Source: Apodospora peruviana
Taxonomy: Eukaryota > Ascomycota > Sordariomycetes > Sordariales > Lasiosphaeriaceae
Direction of reading: 5' to 3'
DNA length: 64,000 nt
NCBI GenBank assembly: GCA_033439685.1
Contig: JAUEDM010000003.1
Span: 4,556,001 to 4,620,000, forward strand
Of the stretch, positions 22,272 to 34,556 are shown in pieces. The translations under genes and the position numbers were made by a program. Below the pieces are notes generated by a model. It was not told where the DNA came from and did not search any database. It saw nothing but the letters and a program-made list of their open reading frames with translations. Within the stretch, counting starts at the first letter, position 1. The number at the start of each line of letters is the position of its first letter.

Positions 22272-24216
22272 ATGGCCGTCCCCGCATCAGCGACCATGAT
22301 CACCGACTCGTCGCAAGTCTCGCACCATGAGACACCCGGCCATCTCACACACAATCCGTCCGTCAGCTTCGAGGAGTACCTCTACTACGCCGAGATCACG
22401 CGAAAGGAGGAAGAAGTCGCCAACGGCCTCTACGTGGCCTCCCAAAAGTCGTCAACCATCAAAAGCCTGTTCTCCAAGGGCGGGCAGCAGCAGCCGTCAG
22501 CTCCCGACAGTGATACCGCTGGCGCAAATGAGAAAGTATTGACTCTGCCGGACGGCGGCGCGAAACTCAAGAGCAGCTCCGGCAGCCACGACGACCGCAA
22601 TGGAGGTGATGATAATGTCGGCGTCATCACCGTCACCGGCGTGACCGACGATGAATGGAAGCAAGCCAGCCGGGCAGTCCGCACCGCCAGTTGGGGCGGC
22701 GTCTTCTATCTCATCACGACCGATATCCTCGGTCCGACATCTGCTCCGTACGTTTTTTTTTTCCCTCACGCACCAAAACATATGACGAAAAAAGTAGTTA
22801 ATATGAGAGAATGATGATACAGATGGTCCTTTGCACAAATGGGCTACGGCCCCGGCGTCGCGCTTTATACCGTCTTCGGGGTGATGTCGTACTACTCGGG
22901 CTGGATCCTCTGGAAGGCCTTCCTGGCGCTCGACTCGGACAGGTACCCGCTTCGAGGGTACGGGGACCTGTACTACCGCGTCTTTGGAGCGGTGTCGCGC
23001 CACCTCATCAACTTTGCCCAGGGGCTGCAGCTGCTGCTTGTTGTCGCTGTGCTGATCCTCGGCAACGGGCAGGCCATCTCGCAGATCTCGAAAGGGCCCG
23101 ACGGCAACGAGGGTCTCTGTTTTGTTGTGTGTCTGGTCATTTTCATGCTCGCCGGTTTTGTGCTGGGCCAGATCCGGACGCTGCAGCGGTTCTCGTGGAT
23201 CGCGAATATTGCCGTCTATTTGAACCTGCTGTGCATCTTCATGGTAATGGGCGTGGCGGCCAACTACGCGCCCAACTACGCCGCCACCGAGGCATCGTTC
23301 GGATTCGCCGAGGGTCCGCCGATCGTCAAGTTCGCGGGCACACCGCCGGACGGGTTCGCGTCCGGCGGCTCGGGCTTCATCGGCTCGCTGAACGGTCTGA
23401 ATCAAGCCGTCTACTCGTACGGCGGCTGCATGGTCTTTGCGGCCTTCCTGGCTGAGATGCGCCACCCGATGGACTTCTGGAAGTCGCTGCTGATCGCCGA
23501 GGTTTTTATCTACGCCGTCTACATGTTCTTTGGCATGTTTGTCTACTCTTATCAGGTAAGTCATCTCCTTTCTGTCTGTTAAGGTGTTGGTTTGCCGACA
23601 GCAGAACAAACAGGGCCAATTCACATACAACCCGGCCCACCAAGGCCTCTCGCCCTACAGCTGGCAGACGGTCGGCAATATCATCAACCTCATTGGGGCG
23701 CTCATCGCCGCGGCGCTGTACGGCAATATTGGTCTGAAGGTTTTGTATATCGAGGTCTTTCAGGAGATCTTCAACTTCCCGCCGCTTACGGTAAAGCGCG
23801 GCAAGCTCCTCTGGGCCGCGCTCGTGCCCGTCTACTGGGCCGTCGCTTTTCTTATCGGCGCCGCGATCCCGCAGTTTTCGTATATCTCGGGTTTCATTGG
23901 CGCCATGTTCATTCTTTCGTTTACGTACACGCTGCCGGCGCTGCTGGCGCTCGGGTTCTGGATCAAGAAGGACGCCATTACTGAAGAAGAACGGTTCGAT
24001 CCAGTCACCAAGACTTATAATTATCAGGATACGGGTGTAAAGCGGTTGGTAAGGGGTTACATGAAGCGGCCGTTTTTCAACACATGGAATCTGCTGTATC
24101 TGCTGGGTGGTCTGGTTTGCACCGCGCTGGGCATGTATTCGAGTGTGCTGGGCATGATTGCTGGGTTTAGTGGCAAGACTGTTGCCACCAGTTTTGGATG
24201 TGCGTCGCCTGTTTGA
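22272..24216 (+). CDS. AAAP-family amino acid transporter
   Basis: Three exons, 22272-22747, 22823-23555 and 23614-24216, joining in phase to 603 aa. The first 140 residues are hydrophilic and cytosolic. From SWGGVFYLITTDILGPTSAP onward about eleven hydrophobic segments follow, in the layout of the amino acid/auxin permease family. Recognisable spots are GYGPGVALYTVFGVMSYYSG, the loop PGGSGF-like ..GSGFIGSLNGLNQAVYSYGG, EMRHPMDFWKSLL, and FVYSYQGQFTYNPAHQGLSPY over the second splice. It is a proton-coupled amino acid importer of plasma or vacuolar membrane by family. The second acceptor is ambiguous: another AG at 23600-23601 would add four codons. Upstream are TATA-like bases; the gene stands alone. 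Confidence 0.9.
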
Positions 24217-24854
24217 GTTTTGTCACTTGTGCGTGTGACAAGGACGAAAAGGGAGCCGAAGTGGACTTTTTGTTGTTTTAGAAAATAATGCTGGAGGGTT
24301 CGATGACAACACCTCACTTGTTTGGTACACCGACCAGATTTGGAAATATCACGCTCACTTATTACGCATTCGTTCGCCTTCTTATTACGACTACGTACTT
24401 TAACAACAAAGAAGTCGTCGCATTATATACTTAACAACATAGAAGTCGTCGCATTATACTCATTATGGTGCTATCTTACCTCCCCCAAACGCAACCGCGG
24501 CCACGCCGTTGCGGCTGAAGCGTCTGTGGTGTCCTCTCCCCCCTATTTCCGCCAATGGCGATGCTCAGGTCTTGGCAGGGGTTGACAGCCCTTTGGCGTT
24601 TTTGAAGCTGCACGTCGGATTGGAATCCGAGCAATACGTCAACGGGACTCGTCATCCTTATAGGGCTGCGTGGCTGGCAGACAAACAAAGAAAGTCGATA
24701 TAAGGCCCGCCATTGTCTTGGCTTTGTGACTTGACTTAATAATCATCTCTCAAAACTTCATCAGAAACTGACCTTGACCTTTCTAATCAACTTCGCAGCT
24801 CTTCCCCTATCCGGCATAGTTCATTCACCTCACAGCTTGTGAAAATTGAAAACA
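24217..24854. other. Intergenic with a 31-bp direct repeat
   Basis: About 24393-24457 holds two near-identical copies of ACTT(T)AACAACA.AGAAGTCGTCGCATTAT in tandem. A CGATATAAGG box near 24696-24705 lies about 150 bases before the monooxygenase start and could be its TATA element. Nothing else is recognisable. Confidence 0.5.
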
Positions 24855-26216
24855 ATGCACGCAATCATCATCGGCGCGGGGCCCGCAGGCCTCGCTGCCG
24901 CCCTAGCCCTGCACAAGCAATCGAACGACACACCTTCCGCACCAGCAATCCGCATCACCGTCCTCGAGCGCCGTCCCAACATCACCTTGGAGATTTCGGG
25001 AGGAGGCCAGCTCGGCGGCGCTATCAACTTGACTCCATTAGCCCTCCGCTACCTCGACGCGCTGGGCGTTGGGAAGAGACTACGACCTCGCGGTGCAAAA
25101 GTCTCCTCTATCGAAATGATCTCCCACCGCACGGGCACACCCCTGGGCAAACTCTGGCCGAACGTGGACGCGTTGCGCGTCGCGCGGCAGCAGGTCGTCG
25201 AGTGTCTCGCCGAGACCATCTCTGAGTCCCCGGAAATCTCGATCCGGCACGGTGTGCGTATCGCCAAGATCGAACAAGTTGGTGATGCAGACGGTAAAGG
25301 GGAAGTTAAAGTCCATCTGACATCAGGACAAGGTGACGAAGAGAACGAGGTTATAGAAGGCGATTTTCTTCTCGGATGCGACGGAATCCATTCTCACGTC
25401 AAGAGTACAGTCGTCGATCCTGGTCGCAAAAAGGAATATTCTGGCCGTGCGGCAGCTTATGGGTATGTCAGGCTTGATGAGCCCGGCGAGACGGGTGTTA
25501 TGATGGCAGACGGCACGCCGGCGATTCGTGACTCGAGCATGGTCATGGGTGCGCGCGGGACGCTGCTCATGACGTTCTTTGAGCCGTCCCGGACGCGGGT
25601 ATACGTTGCGGGAGTGATTTCTGCCCCGGAGGAAGAGGTGGCTGCTGCTGAAGACGGACGGAAGGCTGTCGGTCGAGACAAGGAATCGCTAAAAAGGGAC
25701 ATGTTGCGCCGGTTTGAGGGCGGAGGGTTCACCGGTCTCGAAGAGCTAGTCGCAAAGTGCCAGGAGTGGTTCTTCTTTCCGGTGTACATGCTTCCGAATG
25801 GTGGGGTGTGGTCGAAAGGTCGGGTGCTGCTTCTGGGCGATGCAGCTCATGCGGTGAGTTCTTCTCCGAACTTTTGATATGGAAGTGAGACTGGACTGAC
25901 TTGGTAATGATAGATGCCCCCACAGGGCGAGAGCACCGGCGTGGCTATCGAAGACGGAGTGTTGCTTGCCCACGTGTTCAGTCGCAGAGGAAACCGGTCC
26001 GTGGCAGCCATGTTTGCAGACTACGAGAAACTGCGGAGGGACGTCATCAAGAAACTGTATGACCAGACCATGTTCCGATGGGCCGACGCCGGCGACAAGC
26101 CGTTGTGGAAGAGCGTGGTCATGGATTGGGTCATGTGGGTTGTCTTGCTTGTCATGAACTACTCGAGTAAGGATCATTTTGCGAGGGATGTGCGGAAACT
26201 GGAACTACCAGCTTAG
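24855..26216 (+). CDS. FAD-dependent aromatic hydroxylase-type monooxygenase
   Basis: Two exons, 24855-25853 and 25914-26216, joined phase 0 over a 60-nt intron, 433 aa. The N-terminal Rossmann motif GAGPAG (residues 7-12) with an acidic strand end (VLER) binds FAD. A DG motif (GCDGIHSHVKS) contacts FAD and NAD(P)H. The second FAD motif GDAAHAMPP spans the exon junction exactly (D329). This is the class A flavoprotein hydroxylase layout, close to salicylate-hydroxylase-like enzymes that hydroxylate aromatic or polyketide substrates with NAD(P)H and O2. A C-terminal hydrophobic stretch (VVMDWVMWVVLLVM) suggests a membrane anchor, seen in several biosynthetic members. No cluster neighbours are obvious, so the substrate is open. 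The start is the ATG after a CAAAACA leader. Confidence 0.9.
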
Positions 26217-27659
26217 CATGACCAGGAACTTTGTATGAGAAGATGGCATATTATGCCCCCTTTGGTTGCAGGACTTGAAATCCGGACGAATGTGCACGAT
26301 AAAATATGCAAAGTCCAACTTGACTACATGTAGTTTCCAGTCTTCCTCCACGATTTCTTCACACGCACACGTTGGTCTGCAAATGGCCAATCTCTCTCGC
26401 CCGATCGAGAACGGCTTCCAAAATATTCCTCGGCTCGTCTCCGCTGCTTGACATCGCTCTCCAATCCTCAAGGTCATCCCTTCTCCGAACATTACTCTCC
26501 GCCCAAACACACCTTCGAGGACAGAAGAATCTCAGCGAGCGGCTCTAATGACGGCGGCAAGAGCACTAACTGGAAAAGCAGCAATAGATCTCACGGCCAG
26601 AGTCAAAAAGAGACAAAAATGACCCGGAACAACGGGGGGTGCAGATGATTCAGCAGCTCCAAACAATCCAGAAACAAATGCCCCGAAGTACCGCCCCCTC
26701 CGCACATTGTCCAGTAGCAAAATCACCAGAAATACCAAAACCCTACGCTCCCAGAGCATCTCATTGTCGACTGCCACGGAGTGAGCACCCGTGGGCCACG
26801 GTGTGATCAAACGCGAACCTAAATTTTTTTTATAGGATTTGAGTGTAAACCTGCTGGGCCCAACCTTTTAGAGGAGCAGTACCCAACGGCCATTGCTCAC
26901 CCCTCTCAAGCTCGCTTCCCCCAAAAGGATCCCATGGCGAAGTGCTCCTGAGAAACAGTCTACTTTCACCATTACGGCCCCGAGCACGTCACTCCCTCTG
27001 CCCGTCAACATGATGAACGAGTCGCAATGGAAAACGAAAAGGAAGCTCGCCAACATGATGCGTTTCAGCTCGCCTTTATATCCCCGCCGAAGACTGCCTT
27101 TTGCTTGGGACTAATAGATACCAGCTCACCACCAGGCGCAGTAAATCTTTCCCTTCCCATTCATGTTGGTCATGCCATGCTAACATTCGTGGGCAGAAGA
27201 CACCAAGGTTAGTTCAGACATTCCGCACCGGTAACGTCAGCCCGGCTAACAACACAGGTTCGCGTTATTATTACCAGAACAAATCCATATTTCGATTTCT
27301 TTTTCTCCTCGCCGGCTCTCGGCGACAACCCAACGGTCGATCCCACTACACCTGCGTTCAACCCAATGGGAAACTGCGCAAGGTGTGGATGTGAACCGAC
27401 CCCAGAGAATGTTTCGATGGATTGGAGGTTTGTTCCAAGGATGATGGTGTTGGGAGAAAAGCGAAGAGAAAGCCACAGAACTATACAGTTTACAGTACAA
27501 TGGCACCATCTTGATCAAGTCTTCAGACCAGCACTAAAACGTAGTAATAGTAGGCATCAAATCTCCGAGCGAGTTCCACAAGTCTTGCAACACCCGGCCT
27601 GCTTTCCCCAGCTCCTCGTCTCCTTGTCTGACGCATTCTCATCAACAAACACAGGCAAG
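26217..27659. other. Convergent gene-poor region
   Basis: No supported gene. One minus-strand frame (26532-26810) is hydrophobic in part but has no family signature. At 26856-26900 lies a 45-bp segment also found, diverged, at 41893-41939. The rest is unremarkable. Confidence 0.45.
26856..26900 (+). repeat. Dispersed repeat copy 1 (with 41893-41939)
   Basis: Shares AGAGGAGCAGT and the flanking GCCCAA..CCTTT and GCTCAC blocks with the segment at 41893-41939, in the same orientation, roughly four in five bases equal. It may be the end of a dispersed element. Confidence 0.55.
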
Positions 27660-29036
27660 TCAACATGATCCCTCGGCAGTCTTCTGTTCCGCCAACCACT
27701 GCTCAATAACAGCAACCTTTGCCGCCCTCTCCTCCTCCTCCAAAAGTCCTTCAGCCGCCTCAATCGGCAACCCCCACTCCTCATCATTAACCATATTCGC
27801 TCCCGCATCCAACAAAACCCTGACCATGTCAACATCCCCATGCCGAATCGCCACATGCAACGCCACTTTCATTTTCCCGTCTTTCACAACCGCGTTGGGA
27901 TCCAACCCCCCATCCAGCAGGACCTGCAAAACCTGCGCCCTACCTTTCCCCCCTTGCGCGGCAGCAGACAATATCTCCGCCTCCTGCGCCGGCGTAATAC
28001 TCCCCCTTTCAATTTTTCCGAGCGTAAACTTGACCTCCCCCAGGTCACCATATCTCGCCACTTTTGTCAAAGCATCCGCTCTCTTCTCCTCACTATCAAG
28101 AAACCCAACATGAAGCAACGCATCAACCATCTCACACATCCCACCACCCTCCTCTTTCACCTCCTGCCCCGGACCCGCAGCAACAAAGCTCCCCTCCTTT
28201 CTGACAAAAGAAGGCTCAAGATGCTCCAACCCCTTCCCCGGATCTCGCCACCCGTTTCTAACCAAAACGGCCTCAACGTCCCGCCTTAATCGCAGAGGGG
28301 GCGCAAAACTCCACCACATGCCTTCGTCCGTCCACACCCACCTGCGATGAAACTCGCTCGCGAAGCCCATCTCGTCGTACGGAACCCGTTCGCCGTGGGG
28401 CACGATCGGCGGCCCTTGCAGCGCGATATGTTTAACCAGATCCTGAGCGCCGGGCGCGAGTCGGAATCCTTGCAGCATGAATGATCGCAAGGCCATTACT
28501 AGCAACAGTTCGCGGAGCAAAGGGTTCGAAAGCGCCGTCTTGCCGCCTGACCAGATTGGTTGTGCGTTATCTGCCTCGATGAGTTGAGGCACAGGGTTGG
28601 GGGCGTCGGAGCGGACGATTTCCAGCAATGTCATTAGTTGAGGGATTTCTACACCCCAAAAAATAAATCAGTATGTATGAAGTTAGAGAGGGGCGTGGGT
28701 GGGCATACGCGTCGTGGGATCCATGTCAAAGATGATGTGCTCGGTCGTTGCACCGTACGGAGCCAAGCCCTGGTTGCTAGTGTCAGGAAAATAGACTGTG
28801 ATGGCATTTGGTTTTGTCGGTTTGAAGCCCCGCGTCTGGTAAGGCAGTTTTTGGGTGTGGTAGGTTTCTATCTTCTTGATCGTGATGCCGTTCTCGGGAG
28901 TGGCCCTGTACATGTAGATGGGGTTGTATTTTTCTCTGGCCGTGGCGTACCAGTTTGCGTCTGCGATAAAAGGGTTGTGCGTGTACGCGTCTAGCGTTGC
29001 TGGGTGTTGGTAGAGGGCCACGAGTCCGGGGTCCAT
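27660..29036 (-). CDS. Ankyrin-repeat-like protein
   Basis: Two exons (minus), 29036-28709 and 28648-27660, joined over a 60-nt intron (GTATGC donor, GTGTAG acceptor) to 438 aa. The N-terminal third (residues 1-110) is a domain I do not recognise, rich in Tyr and Pro. The C-terminal third shows two ankyrin-type units: AQVLQVLLDGGLDPNAVVKD, then KMKVALHVAIRHGDVDMVRV and LLDAGANMVNDEEWGLPIEA. An acidic helix (EGLLEEEERAAKVAVIEQWL) follows near the end. Ankyrin repeats bind other proteins; no enzyme signature is present, so a scaffold or uncharacterised cytosolic role is likely. Start and stop are unambiguous and the phases agree. Degenerate repeats before 270 may be hidden. Confidence 0.75.
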
Positions 29037-30338
29037 GGTGATGGTGGGTGGTTGTGGTTGTTGCTTGTTGGGGTTCAGATTGGGTAAATGAAATGAAGGA
29101 AGGTATGGTCGGTACTAGGGACCTAGGTAGGTCACAGGTGGGAATCCTGCCCGTTATATCAAGGATTCCTTCCCGCTGGGTGCCTAGTGATGGTCATACG
29201 AGGAACCCCGCCTGTCCTGTCCTGCCTTATGTAGTTTAGGGTCGTCGGGTCTCCTGCAGATAAATAGGGCGAAGCTGACGTTGATGGGTGTTCGCCACGA
29301 TAGATACCCGCACGTTTGGTTTGCCAAGACCGTGTGTAGAGTGCATTTGAAAGCCGTTAGGATGCACAGCTTGCTGGGTAATTGCTGCAAAAAGGACTGC
29401 AGGTTGTTGGCTCGGAGCAGGTTGGACGTCGAGATGGACTGGCGCGTGTTTCCCGATGCTTAGTATCTGGCGGCGAGTACTCCTGCGGGTGACGCAGTTG
29501 TATCAATACCGATAGACACCGTGCCAATGCCCCTTGATACAAAAGCTCTGGATGTCGGACTCGCCAGCGCTGGTATGGTTACCGAACACGACGAAGATGT
29601 GACGTTCCCGGCGAGGCACCGCAAAGCGGTGTTGGAGGCTATGGCATCCGTCTGAACTTGGGTCGCATTCAGTTGGATGTAGCACGTATTGCAGCGCCGA
29701 CCATCGTCAACTATCCCTTGTTGCAGTACTGGCCGCTCGCTAGCGATGCCGTGCCCATCATGGATGAGTGCATCGAGGTTGAGCTCTGGGACGGCAAAAA
29801 TGATTGCGATAATTGTCCTGGTCAGACGAAGAGGGACGTCAGTGGTAGGTACGTCAGTGGTCTCGCCGCTATGTCGTATTTGCCTGCCACCGGGCAGAGG
29901 TTCCGGTGCGAGTTGTCGGCGCTCGAGGGGATTTCGCCTGTTCATTATGTTGAGGCTTCTTCGCCGATGTGAGGCCGGAGGGTCATGTTTTGTAATCTCA
30001 TTTAGAACCAATGTTCCCTTTTGTCTTTGTTGCTGTGTTATAATAGGCAAGGTACTTTAGCTGAAGCGCAGTCTGTGACATATTTTCTTTTCCAGTTTCC
30101 AGCATCAAAGATGCATATGTGTACTATGCTTAGGTACTTTACCTCTACAATATCATCTTATTTTGAATCACTATCAGACAAGTTAGTTACGAACATGGAG
30201 TGACTAGGCATTTACGATCATCTAGCGGGGCTTATGTTTGGTCAATCTGGCTACCAGGTACGATGAGTAATTTTTTGGCATAATAGTCATTTCTGTGCCC
30301 GTAACAGAGTTGAATGATTATCAACTGCAGTATTTTGT
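29037..30338. other. Intergenic with overlapping open frames on both strands
   Basis: 29460-30050 (minus) and about 29600-29975 (plus) are both open. The plus frame holds text such as DECIEVELWDGKNDCDNC and ends SPVHYVEASSPM. The minus frame has Thr/Ser/Cys-rich text near its end (TALRCLAGNVTSSSCSVTIP). Neither shows a domain, signal peptide or clear start, so I do not call a gene. Downstream (30050-30338) is AT-rich and featureless. Confidence 0.35.
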
Positions 30339-31660
30339 CTAAATCACAAGCTTGGGATGATGCCGGAGCAGGTCAGGCCACATGAAGTAAGTGTACCGGC
30401 CAGGTATCTCGAGCCAACCAAGTACCAGCTCCATTATGCTCCAGACCAAAGGAAAGGCTATAGCTGGCATTAATATCGGTGGGAGTATTGGCGTTGCAAC
30501 TAGAAAAGGGACGAAAACAAGTGCGGAACTGTAAAGGGGAGCAAATAACAACCGGTACCAGAGGTTTGAACTCCTCCAATAATCGAGGGGAAGAAAGACA
30601 GCATGCCACGGAATAACGGTTAACTTCCAAAGAAAAGGGATCCCTAAGTAGTAGGCGAACAAGCAGCTGAAAAGAATAAAAGCCGCCACACTTATCAAAC
30701 GATAGAAGCCATAAAGTCGCTCGTAACTCACCGCGCGACGGAACAACAGTGTGCGCAGTGTATGCTCGGCTTCAAAAATCCAATACTTGGGCGGTCCAAG
30801 TAAGCCGTCCTCAAGATCCAGGACCAAGACTCTCTTGTCGTTTATCCATCTGGACCGCCCGAGAAGGCAGAGGACGCGGCCATCAGAAGGGTGCTTTGCA
30901 GTCGTCGCATCAACATAGTAGGGCTCGTAGAGGCTGGTGTCATTTGGAAGGTTCGATGGGATAAGTAACATGCAGTAATCGAAGAGAGACGTTTCCTCGT
31001 GAGGTGGCAATGCAATGTCAGGGCCACGACTAGATCCCATTTCGCCATTCCTCCTCCGCTGGCGCCGAGCCTGACCCACCGCCTGATCTAGACCGTGCTA
31101 TGCTGACGATACGGGCGAGCAGTATCGCCGCCAAGGACTTTGGATGAAGTGAAAACGATTCACCTGTCTCGGGAAAACGAATGTTGGGGATCACTTCCTT
31201 GATTTCCAACCCGGCAGGCAAGTTTCTAAGGATCCAGGGATACCGCCTCTCGTAAGAAAACTCCCATCGTTTGGTCGAGAGAGTAATCCGAGGCGTGCCC
31301 AGGAGCATTCGGAAGAAGAGAGCATCGGGACGCAGATGAACAGCATGTGAACTGCATGGGTCTTCCAGTCGGCGGTACCAGATGCCACGAATCCTCATCA
31401 AAGGAATCCCCACATTCTGCCGTCGACCTTTGAAGCCGCACGCCAGGATTCCGGTGTCATCGACGATCGGGATGGCAGCCTCAATACCTCGGCTCCCCAC
31501 GGTGTGCGGCAGATAGGTACTTCTCCACTAATCTCCATGGCGCGCCAATCCGGCAGGGTGCATATTTTTATCGGTCTCCCGTAAGGGAGTACTTCACACA
31601 TGTGTGGCTGTGGGTATGGATTTGGGTAACGCCGGCGCAGAAATTGGCTCCAATTCAACC
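30339..31660 (-). pseudogene. HET-like / multi-TM protein remnant, frame-broken
   Basis: Three minus-strand frames follow each other: 31398-31660, about 31030-31520 and 30339-31079. Each overlaps the next in a different frame, with no room for normal introns. The middle one (GILACGFKGRRQNVGIPLMR, IRGIWYRRLEDP) resembles the C-terminal beta-rich tail of fungal HET-domain proteins. The last one carries four to five hydrophobic segments (LISVAAFILFSCLFAYYLGI; SSALVFVPFLVATPILPPIL) and ends in LLRHHPKLVI. A TAG stands just before the middle frame. The HET domain proper, expected N-terminal, is absent, and an A16 run lies near the 5' limit. I read it as a 5'-truncated, frameshifted gene. Alternatively the last frame alone may be a short membrane protein. 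Confidence 0.5.
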
Positions 31661-32275
31661 CGGTTAGCCCGCAGGCTCCCGACAGACTTATTCCTCAAAA
31701 AAAAAAAAAAAACCCTGGATCCATCGCTTTCTAAGTGGCTGTTTGTCCCCCTTGATACGGAGGAGATGCGTAGCAATAGTCATGAGCTGCGAGTGGGTAA
31801 TCGAAACCCCTAGGGCATGTTGATTCTTGATTCAATCGGCTAGTCTGTCTTCCTGGAAGGGGACAAACGTTGAAGATGAATAAAGGCTTTATTTCTAGGC
31901 TTGGTCTTCTCCATTCGGTTTCTCAACGTCGAGTACGGAATTCCATACTTTTCCCAGCGGCGCGGATCTCTCCGGACTTTCGAGCAAGATCAATAGCTTC
32001 AAGAAAATCGGATTCAGAATACTGTTGTTTAGAAGGCATTATTGATCAATTTCGAATACAGGATTGAAATCGGCTTTTAAATTGATGTTGTTTGACGAAG
32101 TTGTGTGCAAAAGAAAATGGGGTGTTCTAGCGGTGAAGTGGTCCGAAAGCGGACGACGGAATGATCCGCAAGCCACTCAAGCCACAAGTGCCCCCCTTAG
32201 CTTACGTCCCAACCCAACTCTCAATCAGCGGTTTCCTCTACTCACCATTTCCTGCCCACGACGACCAACACCAAA
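31661..32275. other. Intergenic with A16 tract
   Basis: Contains a run of 16 A (31697-31712). No gene is supported. The last 80 bases before 32276 are the leader of the FunK1 gene. Confidence 0.5.
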
Positions 32276-34556
32276 ATGACTTTGAGCGAGGATCGAATCG
32301 AGATCATTTCAGAGAATCCACTTGGCGACGCACTGGAGAGTGTTCGAATTAAACTACGCGATTGCGCCGACGTGCTGTCAGATGGTATTGTGGCGAGCCT
32401 CTTGGGGGTTCTAGTCACCCCGTCCGCGGCATACGATCTTCCTTCTCCCGATGAAAGCGGTAACGTGGCAGTCAAGTTGTTTTCCATACAGCAGCGCGTT
32501 CGAGGAGGTGCTATTAAGCTCGACCAGTTTCGCCCTCTTGTCCACCACATCATCAATAAATCCGCCGACATCGAGATCTGGGAAGATGTGTTCAACATCA
32601 TCGGCACCCTCAGCGCCCTCATTCCTCCGTCCTCAAGCATCGCCCCGACATTCCGGGGGACACTCATCAAGCCCAGCTCGAGTCGCCTTGCCGACAGCGA
32701 GACGCGCGATATCGTCGAAGGAGAACTTTTCGGGGAAATAAGGAATTGCACCTTCCGCAATGTGGGCGGCTTTCTGGGACAAAGTTCTTTGACCCCAGGA
32801 GCTGGTGCAAAGAACAGAACGCAATGCTCAAGGGGATATTGACAGCACATGACGGAAAGAGATGGACGAACTTCCCAACTGTCCCTGACGAAAAGCCGGT
32901 CTGGGACTGGCTTCGCTCTCAGCAAGAACGCTTCTTGGACAACGCGCCATACAAGATTCACACCACTAGGACCGCCAACCAGTTCAAGGAACGAAAAGGA
33001 CAGATGGACTTTTTCTTACAGCGGCCAGCTGCAGAAGCGAGCGACACCTTTTGGTACAAACACGTCCTTGTTGTGGGAGAGCAGAAGAAGTCCTACGACA
33101 CGAGCAGGTTCAAGGCCGATTTCCTCCAGCTCACGCGCCATGTTCGGAGTGTCTTCGCCAACCAGCCGACCCGCCGATTTGTCCACGCCTTTTCTCTTTG
33201 CACCTCCAAAATGGAACTTTGGGTCTTCGATCGGTCGGGAGCATACAGCTCAGGGTCATTCGACATCCACGGCGAGCCGGACAAGCTTGCGCACGCTCTT
33301 GTTGGCTGTGCAACAATGGATGATAATATGATGGGTCTGGGATGCGGCAGGATGGGCATCGCTATGTCACGTTGGATGATGCAAGCGGCAAAGAAACAAG
33401 GCTCCGGCTTGACAAGGCAATGGTCAGGCAGAAAGCCATTGTGTGTCGCGGGACGACATGCTACGAGACTCAGGACAACCACGTTGCCAAATTTTCCTGG
33501 GCATCGGATAAGCGGAAGCTCGAGGTGGAACAACTAAAGCTGGCGGAAGCCATGGGTGTCGAGGGAGTGGCCAAAGTCGTGGCGCATCGTCGGATCACTA
33601 GCATTGCAGAGATGCGAGATGGGCTGCAATTCCCTGCGGCCTACCGTTTCCGGGGCAAGGACAGCCACTATGACGATCCGCCAGCAAATACGAATACGTC
33701 GAGCAAGCGCAAATCCTCGTCCGACCACACCTCCGACGACGCGTTTGGGTCAAAGAGACGAAGGTCTACCAGTCAGAAGTCGAAGTTAGCTACTGTATTG
33801 AACGATGAACTATCGATTGGCCATACTAAGCCGAGTTTGTACACACCTGGTGAGGACCTGTGGGAAAACAGGATCTATTCCTGCCTTGTCGTCTCACCAG
33901 CCGGCCGTGTCATCAGCGGGTTTAGAACCATCAAGGAGCTGCTGGAGTCTGAACGGGATGCGATCAAAGCACATCGGTCTCTCTACATCAAGGGCAAGAT
34001 TTTGCATCGCGACATCTCTTCGAACAACATCATTATCACAAACCCCGAAACGGCCAATGGCTTCAAGGGCATGCTCATCGACCTTGACTTGGCCAAAGTA
34101 CGAGACAGTGGGCCGAGCGGGGCACGGCACCGAACCGGCACGATGCAGTTCATGGCGGTGGAGGTACTACGCAAAACCGATCACACCTACCGTCAAGATC
34201 TCGAGTCGTTCTTTTACGTCTTTCTTTGGATGTGCGCACGCCAAGCATGGAGCAACGGTTTTGCTGGTGAAGAAAAACCGCCTAAGGAGAGCCTTACCCG
34301 GAGGTGGGAAATCGGCAGCTTCAAGTATATTGCGGATGCCAAGGCAGGCCACATGACTGTAAACGGCCTTGAGAGTATCATGGGCGAGTTTCCAGAGGCG
34401 CTGGATGTCGTGAAGCCGCTTTGTTTGAAGATTAGGAAGATCCTTTTTCCCCTAGACCACGACGAAAGGATGAGCTTCGGAACTCCTTCGGGAGACCCAG
34501 ACCAACTTTACAGCCCTATAATAGCCGCCTTTGACGAGACTATCAGCAAGCTCTAG
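32276..34556 (+). pseudogene. FunK1-type fungal protein kinase, broken by frameshifts
   Basis: Coding text runs through three frames: 32276 to about 32775, about 32790-33345 and about 33345-34556. N-terminal part: ATG with good context, then ..IVEGELFGEIRNCTFRNVGG. At 32770-32792 two single-base insertions (TT to TTT, AA to AAA) relative to the expected GGF-W-D-K-FFDP reading shift the frame. A second break lies at 33335-33350 (..DDNMMGL / RQDGHRYV..). The C-terminal kinase lobe is intact: HRDISSNNIII catalytic loop, LIDLDLAK in place of DFG, TGTMQFMAVEVL activation end, YRQDLESFFYVFLWMC. These match FunK1, a kinase family expanded in mushrooms and filamentous fungi. No intron of usable length explains either break. 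A pseudogene or homopolymer assembly errors are the two explanations. Confidence 0.85.

Noticed and set aside
22497..23630. Minus-strand open frame of 377 codons over the transporter gene
   Set aside because: It runs antisense over an intact AAAP transporter with correct introns, is rich in Arg/His/Asp and has no motif; it is a high-GC shadow.
33290..33350. An intron to explain the second break of the FunK1 gene
   Set aside because: The only pair (GTTGGC..GGCAG) has a poor donor and would remove text that matches the family (DDNMMGL).
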